DNA of 39,469 nucleotides. Source: Pseudomonadota bacterium. GTDB lineage: Bacteria; Pseudomonadota; Gammaproteobacteria; Acidiferrobacterales; Acidiferrobacteraceae. The notes beneath the pieces are model-generated. The model saw nothing but the letters and a program-made list of their open reading frames with translations. It had not been told where the DNA came from and ran no database searches. The first letter of the stretch is position 1. Each line of letters opens with the position of its first letter. The translations under genes were made by a program, and so were the position numbers. Below, piece by piece: positions 1-7,652 of this stretch. Location: the NCBI GenBank assembly GCA_021819245.1, contig JAKARI010000021.1:1-39469 (forward strand), in the 5' to 3' direction.

Positions 1-447
1 GGCACCTGACCGCCTTACCGTATCCTCTCGCATCGCCCCACCGTCCCGTCCCTGTCTCTGTGATCTTGAAGAAAGACTACCGAACCGAGATCGCCGCGGG
101 GAGGGTGGGGTTAATGGAGCGCATACGATTCGACCACCAAGCCGGACGACATCCTGGAGGTAAACGGGCGAACCTCACTGGTCGGCGCACCGTACCGACT
201 GAGCGGCCCCGTCGCTATGGTCCTACCCCCTTACAGCGGTCGCGGTAGGGATGCCGATCAGTCGGCACCCCCGCACAGCTCCGGACAGGCGCTGCTCACG
301 CATCCGGCTCCGCCCTTGAGTACTTGGCGTCAAAGCGTTTGTAGGGATAAGGATGCACGATGGGTGCCTTCGGTATCCAGTGATCCGCAATCGCGCCGAA
401 GCGTTCCCAATTCAGCCGTTTGTGTTGACCGCATCCTCGACCCGCGA
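1..447. other. No recognisable gene; decayed sequence at the left edge
   Basis: Short open frames exist here (for example the upstream part of the frame running from 217 into the transposase fragment), but none gives a protein I recognise. The frame from 217 only becomes transposase-like at about 448. I read this stretch as rearranged, non-coding or decayed DNA next to an insertion-sequence remnant. I see no RNA gene or clear repeat in it. Confidence 0.4.
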
Positions 448-1041
448 CCCAAGCTCGCCATGCCCCTCACCATCACCGACACGACGCTTGCCTTCGCCCG
501 CAAGGGTGAGGCCATCGCCGCGGAGGCGGCGCTTGATGGCCTGTACATCATCCGCACCTCGGTAAGCCCCGAGCGCCTGGATAGTGCCAGCTGCGTGCGC
601 CATTACAAATCCTTGTCCCAGGTCGAACGCGCCTTTCGCTCGATGAAGACCGTCGACCTCAAGGTCCGTCCGATCCATCATCGCCTCGCCGACCGAGTCC
701 GCGCCCACATCTTCCTCTGTATGCTCGCCACCTATGTCGAATGGCATCTGAGGAAGGCCTGGCGGGGGCTGCTCTTTGCCGATGAGGATCAGGCCGCCAA
801 GGCGACTCGCGACCCGGTGGCCCCGGCCGAGCGTTCGGCCGCGGCCAAGGCCGCGCAGAGACACCACGAGGACGGCACCCCGATCCACAGCGTCCCGACA
901 CTCCTTGCGGAGCTCGCCACCATCGTGCGCAACACGTGCCGCACGTCCGCCGAAGAGGACGCCCCGACCTTTACCGTGACGACCCAATCGAACCCACTCC
1001 AGCGCCGGGCGATGGATCTCATCGATCAGCTGGTGGTGTAG
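448..1041 (+). pseudogene. IS1634-type (IS4 superfamily) transposase, C-terminal fragment
   Basis: About 197 codons match the end of IS1634-family DDE transposases: a segment reading LTITD, then LDGLYIIRTS, then YKSLSQVERAFRSMK followed by TVDLKVRPIHHRLADRVRAH. The Glu in VERAF (codon 625-627) is the expected third catalytic acidic residue of the Y-x2-R-x3-E-x6-K signature. The N-terminal DNA-binding part and the first two catalytic Asp residues are missing. The frame continues open upstream to 217 but with unrelated sequence, so the 5' end was lost by rearrangement. The stop at 1039-1041 looks natural. The family call is from remembered motifs; the fragment cannot be active. Confidence 0.75.
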
Positions 1042-1110
1042 TCAGAACGCGGACACCGGATTTCCGCGAAAAGGCTTGAATGCCAAGGGAAATCTCTTCG
1101 GGGGCGTTAG

Positions 1111-1755
1111 CAACTTCAGCTTAACGAGCGGCGTCTGCGCAAGAAAGGCTTGAGTGAAGCCGAGCAGGCCATCCAACTCCTGTCTCGCACCCTGACCCGG
1201 CACAACCTGGTCAACGAAGAGGGCCGCGGCGTGCTGGAGCTCATCAGCCGCTACGCCAGGACATGGCTCCTGCTCAAGGAGTACGACGAGGATCGCCTGG
1301 CGGTCCCCAAGCGGCGAAGTCCCGCGCGTACCACCCTCGACTATCCACGCGCCCGGGCGCACATCGAGACGCTGAAAGCCCGGCTCACGGAACGCGGCGA
1401 AGCGACTCCTCTATTTGGACAGGAACGCGGCGGATCGCTCGCAGGCATTCTCGGTTCCATCGAACAGACCTTCGACGGCCAGCCGCTCTACGCCAGCATC
1501 GAGGAAAAAGCCGCGCACCTGCGCTACTTCGTAATCAAGGACCATCCCTTTGCCGACGGCAACAAGCGCATCGGTTCGTTCCTGTTCATCCTGTTCCTGC
1601 GCGAAAACGGTTACCTCGAAGACGCAACAGGCCAGGTCAAGATCAACGACAACGCCCTCGTGGCGCTCGCGCTGCTCATCGCCGAAAACGAGCCGCGCAA
1701 CAAGGATCTTATGATCCGGTTGGTCATGAACCTTTTGGCGGAGGGCCCCATATGA
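1111..1755 (+). pseudogene. RhuM-type Fic/DOC protein, 5'-truncated (Fic domain intact)
   Basis: The frame opens after an in-frame TAG at 1108-1110 and first reaches a possible start at TTG 1150. It begins with LNERRLRKKGL, the sequence that in RhuM-family proteins follows the N-terminal DNA-binding-like domain, then LSRTLTRHNLV and a YARTW segment, and ends with a Fic core. The Fic motif HPFADGNKR (residues 132-140 counted from 1150) is complete, with the catalytic His and the phosphate-binding loop. Fic enzymes usually transfer AMP from ATP to a target protein; RhuM/Fic genes often occur near toxin-antitoxin or defence loci. The N-terminal RhuM domain is missing, so it is probably a remnant, although a shortened Fic protein could still be made from TTG 1150. 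No antitoxin gene is visible beside it. Confidence 0.65.
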
Positions 1756-1935
1756 ATCTGCTGCGGCGCAACATGCAATCCGTCCTGCCATGCCCTGTGG
1801 CCGCCCAGGCCCCTGGCGAGCGACGGAGGCAGCCATTAACATGCGTTCGCCATGGCGGGGGGCGGTGATTTGCGACAATGGATCGTCGCAAGAGGGGGGT
1901 TGTCTGGCAGGGTGTTTGCTAAGTTCTTGATTTTA

Positions 1936-2010
1936 TGGTGGGCGATGCAAGGTTCGAACTTGCGACCCCTGCCGTGTGAAGGCAGTGCTCTACCACTGAG
2001 CTAATCGCCC
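1936..2010 (-). tRNA. tRNA-Val (anticodon CAC)
   Basis: Read on the minus strand, this folds into a full cloverleaf. The acceptor stem is gggcgat/atcgccc (7 pairs), the D arm is gctc-agtggta-gagc, the anticodon stem is ctgcc/ggcag around the loop ttcacac, and the T arm is gcaag-ttcgaac-cttgc. The anticodon is CAC, which reads the valine codon GUG. The discriminator is A and the CCA end is encoded (1936-1938 on the complement). A strong promoter lies directly upstream. The 3' end faces the mobile debris at 1-1755, which suits a tRNA used as an integration site. Confidence 0.95.
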
Positions 2011-2021
2011 GATGGGGCGCC

Positions 2022-2050
2022 AATGTACGGAAAAACTGAAGACTGGTCAA
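2022..2050 (-). promoter_or_regulatory. Promoter of tRNA-Val
   Basis: On the minus strand TTGACC (2045-2050) and TACATT (2022-2027) are 17 nt apart, five and four matches to the sigma-70 consensus. Transcription would start a few bases before the tRNA 5' end at 2010. Between -10 and the tRNA is a GC-rich stretch (ggcgcccc) resembling a stringent discriminator. Confidence 0.75.
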
Positions 2051-2068
2051 TGAGCGGATGGCCTTTGC

Positions 2069-2074
2069 TAGAAT
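2069..2074 (+). promoter_or_regulatory. Putative -10 box of the HugZ-like gene (leaderless start)
   Basis: TAGAAT lies exactly 7 nt before the ATG at 2082, so the transcript would begin at or next to the start codon. There is no Shine-Dalgarno sequence. I see no good -35 hexamer at the right distance, which weakens the call. The region is shared, back to back, with the tRNA-Val promoter. Confidence 0.45.
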
Positions 2075-2081
2075 GCCTCGC

Positions 2082-2789
2082 ATGAGTGATCACTATCAGC
2101 AGGCGATTCGCGGGGCGCGTAGGCTGATGCGCACCCACAGTAACGGCATCCTGTCGACCTTGTCGGCTGATATGGATGGATGGCCCTTCGGGTCCGTGGC
2201 CCCTTATATCCTCGATTTTGCGGGGCACCCGATCTTGTTGTTATCGGATCTCGCCCAGCATAGCCGCAATATCGGGCGGGATGGCCGCGTAAGCCTGCTT
2301 GCCTGGGAGGATGAGAAGGACGATATCCAGCAATCGGGGCGCGTGACGATCCTGGGGCGGGCGGCCATGATCGAGGGCACGGACGCCCTGCGCGATCGGT
2401 ATCTGCGTTATCTCCCGCAGGCGCAGGAGTACTTCGCGATCCATGACTTCCGGTTTTACCGGGTGTCGGTCGAGCGCGTGCGCTATATCGGGGGCTTCGG
2501 GGATATTCATTGGATACGCGCAGAGGACTACTGCCTGCCGGGCGATTCGTTCGATGCGCAGTGGGCGGCGGCGGAGCGCGGGGCGGTTATTCACATGAAC
2601 GCCGACCACAAGGATGCCCTCGTTCGCTACTGCCGGGCGCGCGGCGTGGAGGAACCCGAGCCGCGCCTGGTCGGCATCGATCCCGAGGGCTTCGATGTCG
2701 CCACGCGAAACGGCCGGCTGCGCATCGATTTTGAGGCCCCCGTGCGTGACCCTGCCGGATTGCGCGAGGCCTTCGTGCATCTGGCCTAA
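2082..2789 (+). CDS. HugZ-like / pyridoxamine 5'-phosphate oxidase-fold protein
   Basis: A 235-residue protein with an N-terminal split-barrel FMN-binding-like domain (starting ARRLMRTHSNGILSTLS, with WPFGSVAPY and DLAQHSRNI) and a C-terminal DUF2470-type domain containing HMNADHKDAL at residues 171-180. This two-domain layout is that of HugZ proteins, which bind heme and in some bacteria degrade it to release iron. Many relatives have no proven activity, so heme oxygenase function is inferred. I chose ATG 2082 over ATG 2058 because the only plausible -10 box lies between them and homologues start near an SDHY-like sequence. The gene stands alone, divergent from tRNA-Val and convergent with the ABC exporter, 4 nt from its stop. 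Cytoplasmic; no signal peptide. Confidence 0.82.
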   Translation: MSDHYQQAIRGARRLMRTHSNGILSTLSADMDGWPFGSVAPYILDFAGHPILLLSDLAQHSRNIGRDGRVSLLAWEDEKDDIQQSGRVTILGRAAMIEGTDALRDRYLRYLPQAQEYFAIHDFRFYRVSVERVRYIGGFGDIHWIRAEDYCLPGDSFDAQWAAAERGAVIHMNADHKDALVRYCRARGVEEPEPRLVGIDPEGFDVATRNGRLRIDFEAPVRDPAGLREAFVHLA

Positions 2790-2793
2790 GCCC

Positions 2794-4518
2794 TCAGGTG
2801 GCGGCGGGGATGACCTCCCAGCCGCCGTTACCCGTGAGCTGCAGGCGCGTCTTGTGGTAGGCGTTAAGCGCCGAGCGGTGGCCAACGCTCACCACGGTGC
2901 TGTTTGGCAGACGCTGGCGCAGCAGGGTGTAGAGCTGCCCCTCGGCGGCCTCGTCGAGCGCCGATGTCGCCTCGTCCATGTAGATCCACTGGGGTTTTTG
3001 CAGAAAGATGCGCGCAAACGCGATGCGCTGCTGCTCGCCGAGCGACAGGATGAGCGGCCAGGGCTTTTGTTCATCGAGCTGCGGGACGAGACGCGCAAGG
3101 CCGACTGCGGTCAGGACCTCGGACAGGGCCTCGTTGGGGGTATCCGGCTGGCCGTGGGGGTAGAGAAGCACATCGCGCAGCGTGCCTAAGGGCAGGTAGG
3201 GCTTTTGCGGCAGGAACAGCGAGGATGTCTTGGGGGGCGCGGCGATGCGCCCGCTTCCAAACGGCCAGATCCCCGCGAGCGCCCGAATCAGGGTGCTCTT
3301 GCCGCTGCCCGACGGACCTGTCAGCAGCATCGTCTCCCCGGGCTGCACCGATAGCGATAGGCCAGACAGCAAGGGCCGGCCCCCAGGGACATAAAGGTTG
3401 AGCGACTGCAGGTCGAGCCTGTCTGCGGTCTCCTGAGTGATGGCGTTGGCGTCTGTGGCCGCGGTACGCACATTCTGCATGTGTTCGCTAAAGCCGGTGA
3501 GCCGATCCACGACCGCGTGCCAGGCGGCAAGCTCAGGGTAGATCGTAACGATATAGGAAAGCCCCCCCTGCACCTGCTGGAAGGCCGACGAGATCTGCAT
3601 GACCAGGCCTAACTGGATCTGTTTTGCGAAAAAGCTCGGCGCCGCGACCAGAAACGGAAAAATGATGGCGACCTGTCCATATCCGGCCGAGAACCAGTTG
3701 ACGATCTTTTGCCGGCGCATGATCGCCCAATAGTTGCGGAATATGGATGCGAACCGCTCGCCTAGGCCCTTGTGTTCGCGGTCCTCGCCGCCGTAGAGCG
3801 CGATGCTCTCGGTATTCTCGCGCACCCGCACGAGATTGAAGCGGAAGTCGGCGTCGAATCGTTGCTGGTTGAAGTTTAATCCGATGAGCGGCCGGCCAAG
3901 CTTAAGCATGATATAGGTCCCGACCACAGAATAGATGAGCGCCGCCCACACGAGATAGCCTGGAATGTTCCATTTTTGTCCATCCAGGGGGATCGTCAGG
4001 CGATTGGAGAGCACCCATAGCATGGTGATGAAAGAGGCGATGGTCACGATCGAGCTCAGAAGGCCCAGGCCAAGCCTGAGCGCACCGCGAATGAAGGCGC
4101 TGATGTCGTCTGCGATACGCTGGTCGGGATTGTCGGTGCCGTCGCTCAAAAGCTGCATGCGGTAGTAGGTGCGGCCGCTCAGCCAGTCTTGCAGATAGCG
4201 ATGAGTCATCCAGCGCCGCCAGCGGATCTGCAGCATCTCGCCTAGGTAGAGCTGGTACACGTAGCCTGCGATATAAAGCCCCGCGAGCCAGGAAAAGCGC
4301 AGCATATCGGCCCAGAACGCGCCTTCATTATAGTGTTGGAGGGCATCGTAGAAGCCGTTATACCATTCTGTTATGAGGACGTTGATGTAGACGAGTCCGA
4401 GGCTCAAGCCAACGACGATCGCGAGCAGTCCGTAGGCCGACCAACGCTCCTCTGACCTCCAGTAGGGCGCAGTGATGCGCCATGCACCGCGAAAGAATGC
4501 AAGATTGAAGCGTTCCAT
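2794..4518 (-). CDS. ABC transporter, YddA/SbmA-BacA type, fused permease and ATPase
   Basis: A 574-residue half-transporter. The N-terminal part (about 1-330) is an SbmA/BacA-like membrane domain with several hydrophobic segments (around residues 30-50, 75-90, 150-175, 190-210 and 280-300). The C-terminal part is an ATPase: Walker A GPSGSGKST near 400, signature LSLGEQQR near 486, Walker B WIYMDE near 511, then the H-loop VGHR. This matches E. coli YddA and related vitamin B12/peptide transporters. It probably works as a homodimer in the inner membrane; the substrate is unknown. The start is ATG 4518, with a GGGAG sequence about 12 nt upstream. It is transcribed alone, divergently from the propeller lipoprotein, with a 209-nt gap. 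Confidence 0.88.
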   Translation of the reverse strand: MERFNLAFFRGAWRITAPYWRSEERWSAYGLLAIVVGLSLGLVYINVLITEWYNGFYDALQHYNEGAFWADMLRFSWLAGLYIAGYVYQLYLGEMLQIRWRRWMTHRYLQDWLSGRTYYRMQLLSDGTDNPDQRIADDISAFIRGALRLGLGLLSSIVTIASFITMLWVLSNRLTIPLDGQKWNIPGYLVWAALIYSVVGTYIMLKLGRPLIGLNFNQQRFDADFRFNLVRVRENTESIALYGGEDREHKGLGERFASIFRNYWAIMRRQKIVNWFSAGYGQVAIIFPFLVAAPSFFAKQIQLGLVMQISSAFQQVQGGLSYIVTIYPELAAWHAVVDRLTGFSEHMQNVRTAATDANAITQETADRLDLQSLNLYVPGGRPLLSGLSLSVQPGETMLLTGPSGSGKSTLIRALAGIWPFGSGRIAAPPKTSSLFLPQKPYLPLGTLRDVLLYPHGQPDTPNEALSEVLTAVGLARLVPQLDEQKPWPLILSLGEQQRIAFARIFLQKPQWIYMDEATSALDEAAEGQLYTLLRQRLPNSTVVSVGHRSALNAYHKTRLQLTGNGGWEVIPAAT

Positions 4519-4647
4519 CTTCGAAATGGACTCCCGGGGCGTTGGTTATGACGTTTTATCGTGGATGGCCCATCGGACCGCGTGCAAGGGCTTTTTGTTC
4601 CGCCATCATAACATGACGCAAGGCGCGCGAGATCGTACCCCCGTCGC

Positions 4648-4676
4648 TTGACCGCGCCTGATCAATCGCCTAGGGT
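4648..4676 (+). promoter_or_regulatory. Putative promoter of the propeller lipoprotein gene
   Basis: TTGACC (4648-4653) and TAGGGT (4671-4676) are separated by exactly 17 nt. The -35 is strong and the -10 weak. A leader of about 45 nt would precede the start at 4728, with a GGGGGGAG ribosome site. Confidence 0.45.
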
Positions 4677-4727
4677 TTGGGGATTCGTGCAGGTCCACAA
4701 TAAAGGGTTATGGGGGGAGTCAGGGAT

Positions 4728-6146
4728 ATGAAGGCACGATTTTCTCGAGGTCAATCGGTTGCGGCCACTCTTGCGGCATTGGCCCTGCTGTCGGGCTGCA
4801 GCCACCACCAATCCACGCCGACAAAGAGCGGTGCGTCAACGGTGGCGCTCGCGTCGCCCGGCGCCTGGCCCATGTATGGGCTAAACGCGGCTCATGACGC
4901 GCGCTACGAGGGCGCGAAGGGCACGGTGCCAGTCTCCATACACTGGGTCTTTCGTGTCCCGGGGGCGGTGCCCAAGGGCATGAAGAAGGCCGCCATCAAG
5001 CGCAGATACGTGAGCATCACGGACGTGCGCGATCTGGTCGGCATACCGATCGGGGTGTCGGTCGTAGGCGGCACGGTGTATGTCGCAGACGACAATGGGT
5101 TCCTGTATGCCCTGGATGGCTCGGATGGGCAGGACCTTTGGAAGTTCGATGCCTTAAACCAGATCATGACAACCCCACTCGTGGCCGGACGCGGCGCACA
5201 GAGGCTCGTCTACGTGGGCGGGGGGAATTCGACGTTCAGTTATAGCCAGGCGATCAAGTTCGGGCATAAGGGCGCGCGTGTCGTGCGCGGGACGGATGTG
5301 AGCGGGATCTACGCCGTGCACGCCGCCACCGGTAAGTTGGCCTGGGTCTATCATACCAAGGGCGAGGATATGCCGACGCCAGCGATCGACGGGCGGACGC
5401 TGGTCTTTGGAAACGGTGATGGCCATGTCTATGGGCTCAATGCCGTCACTGGCCAGTTCCAATGGCGTGTGCCCATCAAGTCGTTCGTGAGCATGTCATC
5501 GGCCACGGTCTACCATCATCTCGTCATCGTGGCAGGCACCCATCCGAACGCCATTTATGCGGTCAATGCCAAGACCGGAAAGCTGGCGTGGCGTACCGCG
5601 CCGCAGGCGGTGTTCTCGAGCAGCATGGGCGATTGCGCGCCAGCGCAATCGCAGGGCATTGTCGTTACCCAGTTCGAGCGCAAGGCCAAGGGGAATCGGC
5701 GTGCCAAGAGCGTGGAGATCGCGCTCAACGCCAAGACCGGCAAGATCCTCTGGCAGACGACGCTCGGGATCGGCAAGGTGCCGCCGCGCAATAAGGATGC
5801 GGTCCCCATGATAGCCGGCGGAACGATCTATACCGGAAGTCCAGTGACCGCGACGGCCTATGCCGTACAGCTCAAGACCGGCAAGGTGCTCTGGCATACA
5901 CCCCTTAAGGTCAAGATGAAGGCCGCGCCCAGCGTATCGGGCCCAGACGTCATCTTTCCTGTGGGCAACGGCGCGATCTTCGTGTTAAACCGCAAGACCG
6001 GCAAAGTCGTGTCCCGATACATGACCCACCACGGCGGCTTCGGTCCGCAAAACGGTGTGGTGATGGGCAGCACCTATTTGATCGGCAGCAACTTCGGCTG
6101 GATGTATGCCCTCCCGATCAAGACCTTGTTGGGCAAGGCCCCTTAA
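4728..6146 (+). CDS. PQQ-type beta-propeller lipoprotein
   Basis: A 472-residue exported protein. The signal peptide ends in the lipobox LSGC, with Cys at residue 24. At least seven blades follow, each carrying a YALDGSDGQDLW- or NAKTGKLAW-like repeat typical of PQQ/BamB propellers (for example near 5100, 5310, 5430, 5560, 5730, 5870 and 5990). I chose ATG 4728 rather than ATG 4710 because the GGGGGGAG ribosome site lies between them and the signal peptide then has normal length. It is a paralogue in fold of BamB, which is encoded separately at 31.3 kb, so it is not the assembly factor. I see nothing that proves a PQQ cofactor or dehydrogenase activity; it may be a scaffold. It is very rich in Lys. 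It stands alone and ends at a strong hairpin. Confidence 0.8.
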   Translation: MKARFSRGQSVAATLAALALLSGCSHHQSTPTKSGASTVALASPGAWPMYGLNAAHDARYEGAKGTVPVSIHWVFRVPGAVPKGMKKAAIKRRYVSITDVRDLVGIPIGVSVVGGTVYVADDNGFLYALDGSDGQDLWKFDALNQIMTTPLVAGRGAQRLVYVGGGNSTFSYSQAIKFGHKGARVVRGTDVSGIYAVHAATGKLAWVYHTKGEDMPTPAIDGRTLVFGNGDGHVYGLNAVTGQFQWRVPIKSFVSMSSATVYHHLVIVAGTHPNAIYAVNAKTGKLAWRTAPQAVFSSSMGDCAPAQSQGIVVTQFERKAKGNRRAKSVEIALNAKTGKILWQTTLGIGKVPPRNKDAVPMIAGGTIYTGSPVTATAYAVQLKTGKVLWHTPLKVKMKAAPSVSGPDVIFPVGNGAIFVLNRKTGKVVSRYMTHHGGFGPQNGVVMGSTYLIGSNFGWMYALPIKTLLGKAP

Positions 6147-6174
6147 AGCGCGCCGCTTTTCTGGCTTTTGTGGC

Positions 6175-6210
6175 GGCCGCATGGGGGGCGTTCGCGCCCC
6201 CCATGCGGCC
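6175..6210. terminator. Perfect 16-bp hairpin with a TTCG loop
   Basis: A 16-nt arm (6175-6190) is perfectly complementary to 6195-6210 around the tetraloop TTCG. It sits 28 nt after the propeller gene and points towards the convergent aldo-keto reductase, whose stop is at 6409. There is no clear T-run after it on the plus strand (ttaaag follows); on the minus strand it runs into an A/T-mixed stretch (ccacaaaagcc). It most likely ends or protects transcripts from both sides. Confidence 0.75.
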
Positions 6211-6408
6211 TTAAAGCGCCCCGTAGGTCTCGACTAGGCCAGTCGCCGGGCACCCTGGGGGATTTTGCCGGCCTCATACCGGTCTCAGGCCTGATCGGGC
6301 CGGTTTTGGGCGTTACCATCACCGGGTGTCACGTGACCGATCGCCACGCCGCCTTGACCGCGTGTTTTTCGGATGTGGCCTGGGTCGCCGGGGTGGGCCC
6401 GCACGGCC

Positions 6409-7449
6409 TCAAGGGGCCGGGTTGGGTGATCTCAGGTGGACCTCTTCGATGGCCGCTAGCGCCTCGGGCGGCAGCACCACCTTGGCATCGTTTAAGTCTT
6501 CTTTCAACTGCGTAAGCGTGCGCGCGCCAAGCAGCGTGGAGGCGGTGAAAAAGCGCGAGCGCACGAACGCGAGCGCGAGCGCCGTAAGCGATATGCCGAA
6601 TCGTTCGGCGACCTGGGCATAGGCCTCGAGTGCGGGATTGATGGCGGCCTTGCGGTAGCGCGGGCCGAATTCCGGAAAGCGGTTGAGGCGCGCCTGCGGG
6701 TCGCTGTGCGCCTGGTATTTGCCGGTGAGCAGGCCGAAGGCGAGCGGGCTGTAGGCCAGAAGCCCCAGGCGCTCACGATGGCAGACCTCGGCGAGACCCG
6801 ACTCGAAGGTCCGGTTCAAGAGGTTATAGGCGTTCTGAATGGTCACGATCCGGGGCAGGCCGAGGCGTTCTGCCGCCTCCAGAAAGCGCATGGCCCCCCA
6901 CGGGGTCTCATTGCTGAGCCCGATATAGCGGACCTTGCCCTCGCGCACGAGCGTGGCGAGCGCCTGGAGTTGCTCTTCGATCGCGGCGGCGGCATCCGTC
7001 GTGTCTCGTGCCTCGTAGCGCGTCTCCCCGAATATCGGCAGGGGCCGCGCGGGCCAGTGGATCTGATAGAGGTCGACGTAATCCGTCTTGAGTCGTTTAA
7101 GGCTCCCCTCGAGCGCCTCGCGCATGTTGGCAAGGTCGAGGGCGAGCGGGCCGCCCCGCAGCCAGTGAAAGCCCCGCAGGGGCCCTGCGACCTTGGTGGC
7201 GATGACCACGCGGTCGCGCGCCTGATGCGCAAGCCATGCCCCGACGATGGTCTCGGTGGCCCCTTGGGTCGCGGCCCGTCCGGGAACCGGATACATCTCG
7301 GCCATGTCGAACAGATTGATGCCCTCGGCGAGCGCGTAATCGAGCTCTTCGTGGGCGCTGGCCTTGTCGGTCTGCTCGCCAAAGGTCATCGTGCCCAGGC
7401 CGATGTCGGATACGGCGAGATCCGTGCCTGGGAGGTGGTGGATGCGCAT
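6409..7449 (-). CDS. Tas-type NADP(H)-dependent aldo-keto reductase
   Basis: A 346-residue TIM-barrel oxidoreductase close in architecture to E. coli Tas. The order of motifs is GLGTMTFGEQ near the N terminus, NLFDMAEMYP (catalytic Asp and Tyr), VIATKVAGP (catalytic Lys), DLYQIHWPAR (catalytic His), YIGLSNETPWG and a C-terminal AFVRSRFFTASTLLGA that binds the NADP phosphate. It should reduce an aldehyde or ketone in the cytoplasm; the physiological substrate is unknown. The start is ATG 7449 (MRIHHLPG); the frame stays open upstream but that part is not conserved. It is monocistronic, divergent from rfbD with a gap of about 200 nt. Confidence 0.88.
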   Translation of the reverse strand: MRIHHLPGTDLAVSDIGLGTMTFGEQTDKASAHEELDYALAEGINLFDMAEMYPVPGRAATQGATETIVGAWLAHQARDRVVIATKVAGPLRGFHWLRGGPLALDLANMREALEGSLKRLKTDYVDLYQIHWPARPLPIFGETRYEARDTTDAAAAIEEQLQALATLVREGKVRYIGLSNETPWGAMRFLEAAERLGLPRIVTIQNAYNLLNRTFESGLAEVCHRERLGLLAYSPLAFGLLTGKYQAHSDPQARLNRFPEFGPRYRKAAINPALEAYAQVAERFGISLTALALAFVRSRFFTASTLLGARTLTQLKEDLNDAKVVLPPEALAAIEEVHLRSPNPAP

Positions 7450-7652
7450 GCCCTGACTCTGCCAACTTGCCAAGGGCCTGTCAAATGGCGGCTTAAGCGG
7501 CGTTTGATATACTCGCGGCCGTTGGCAGGCATCGGCTATCGGCCGATGCCGCGCGCGCGGCGGCTTTGTCATGCGCACCTCATCGGATGTCCCCATGACC
7601 GATCCGTGTGCGCGGGCCATGTCTGGAGAATGCCCATTCTGGAATCATTCAT

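Noticed and set aside
1070-1153. 10-bp direct repeat AAAGGCTTGA at 1070-1079 and 1144-1153
   Set aside because: Too short and without IS ends on both sides to be called a target duplication.
6328-6337. 10-bp palindrome GTCACGTGAC between the propeller gene and the aldo-keto reductase
   Set aside because: It lies between convergent genes with no promoter nearby; probably chance.
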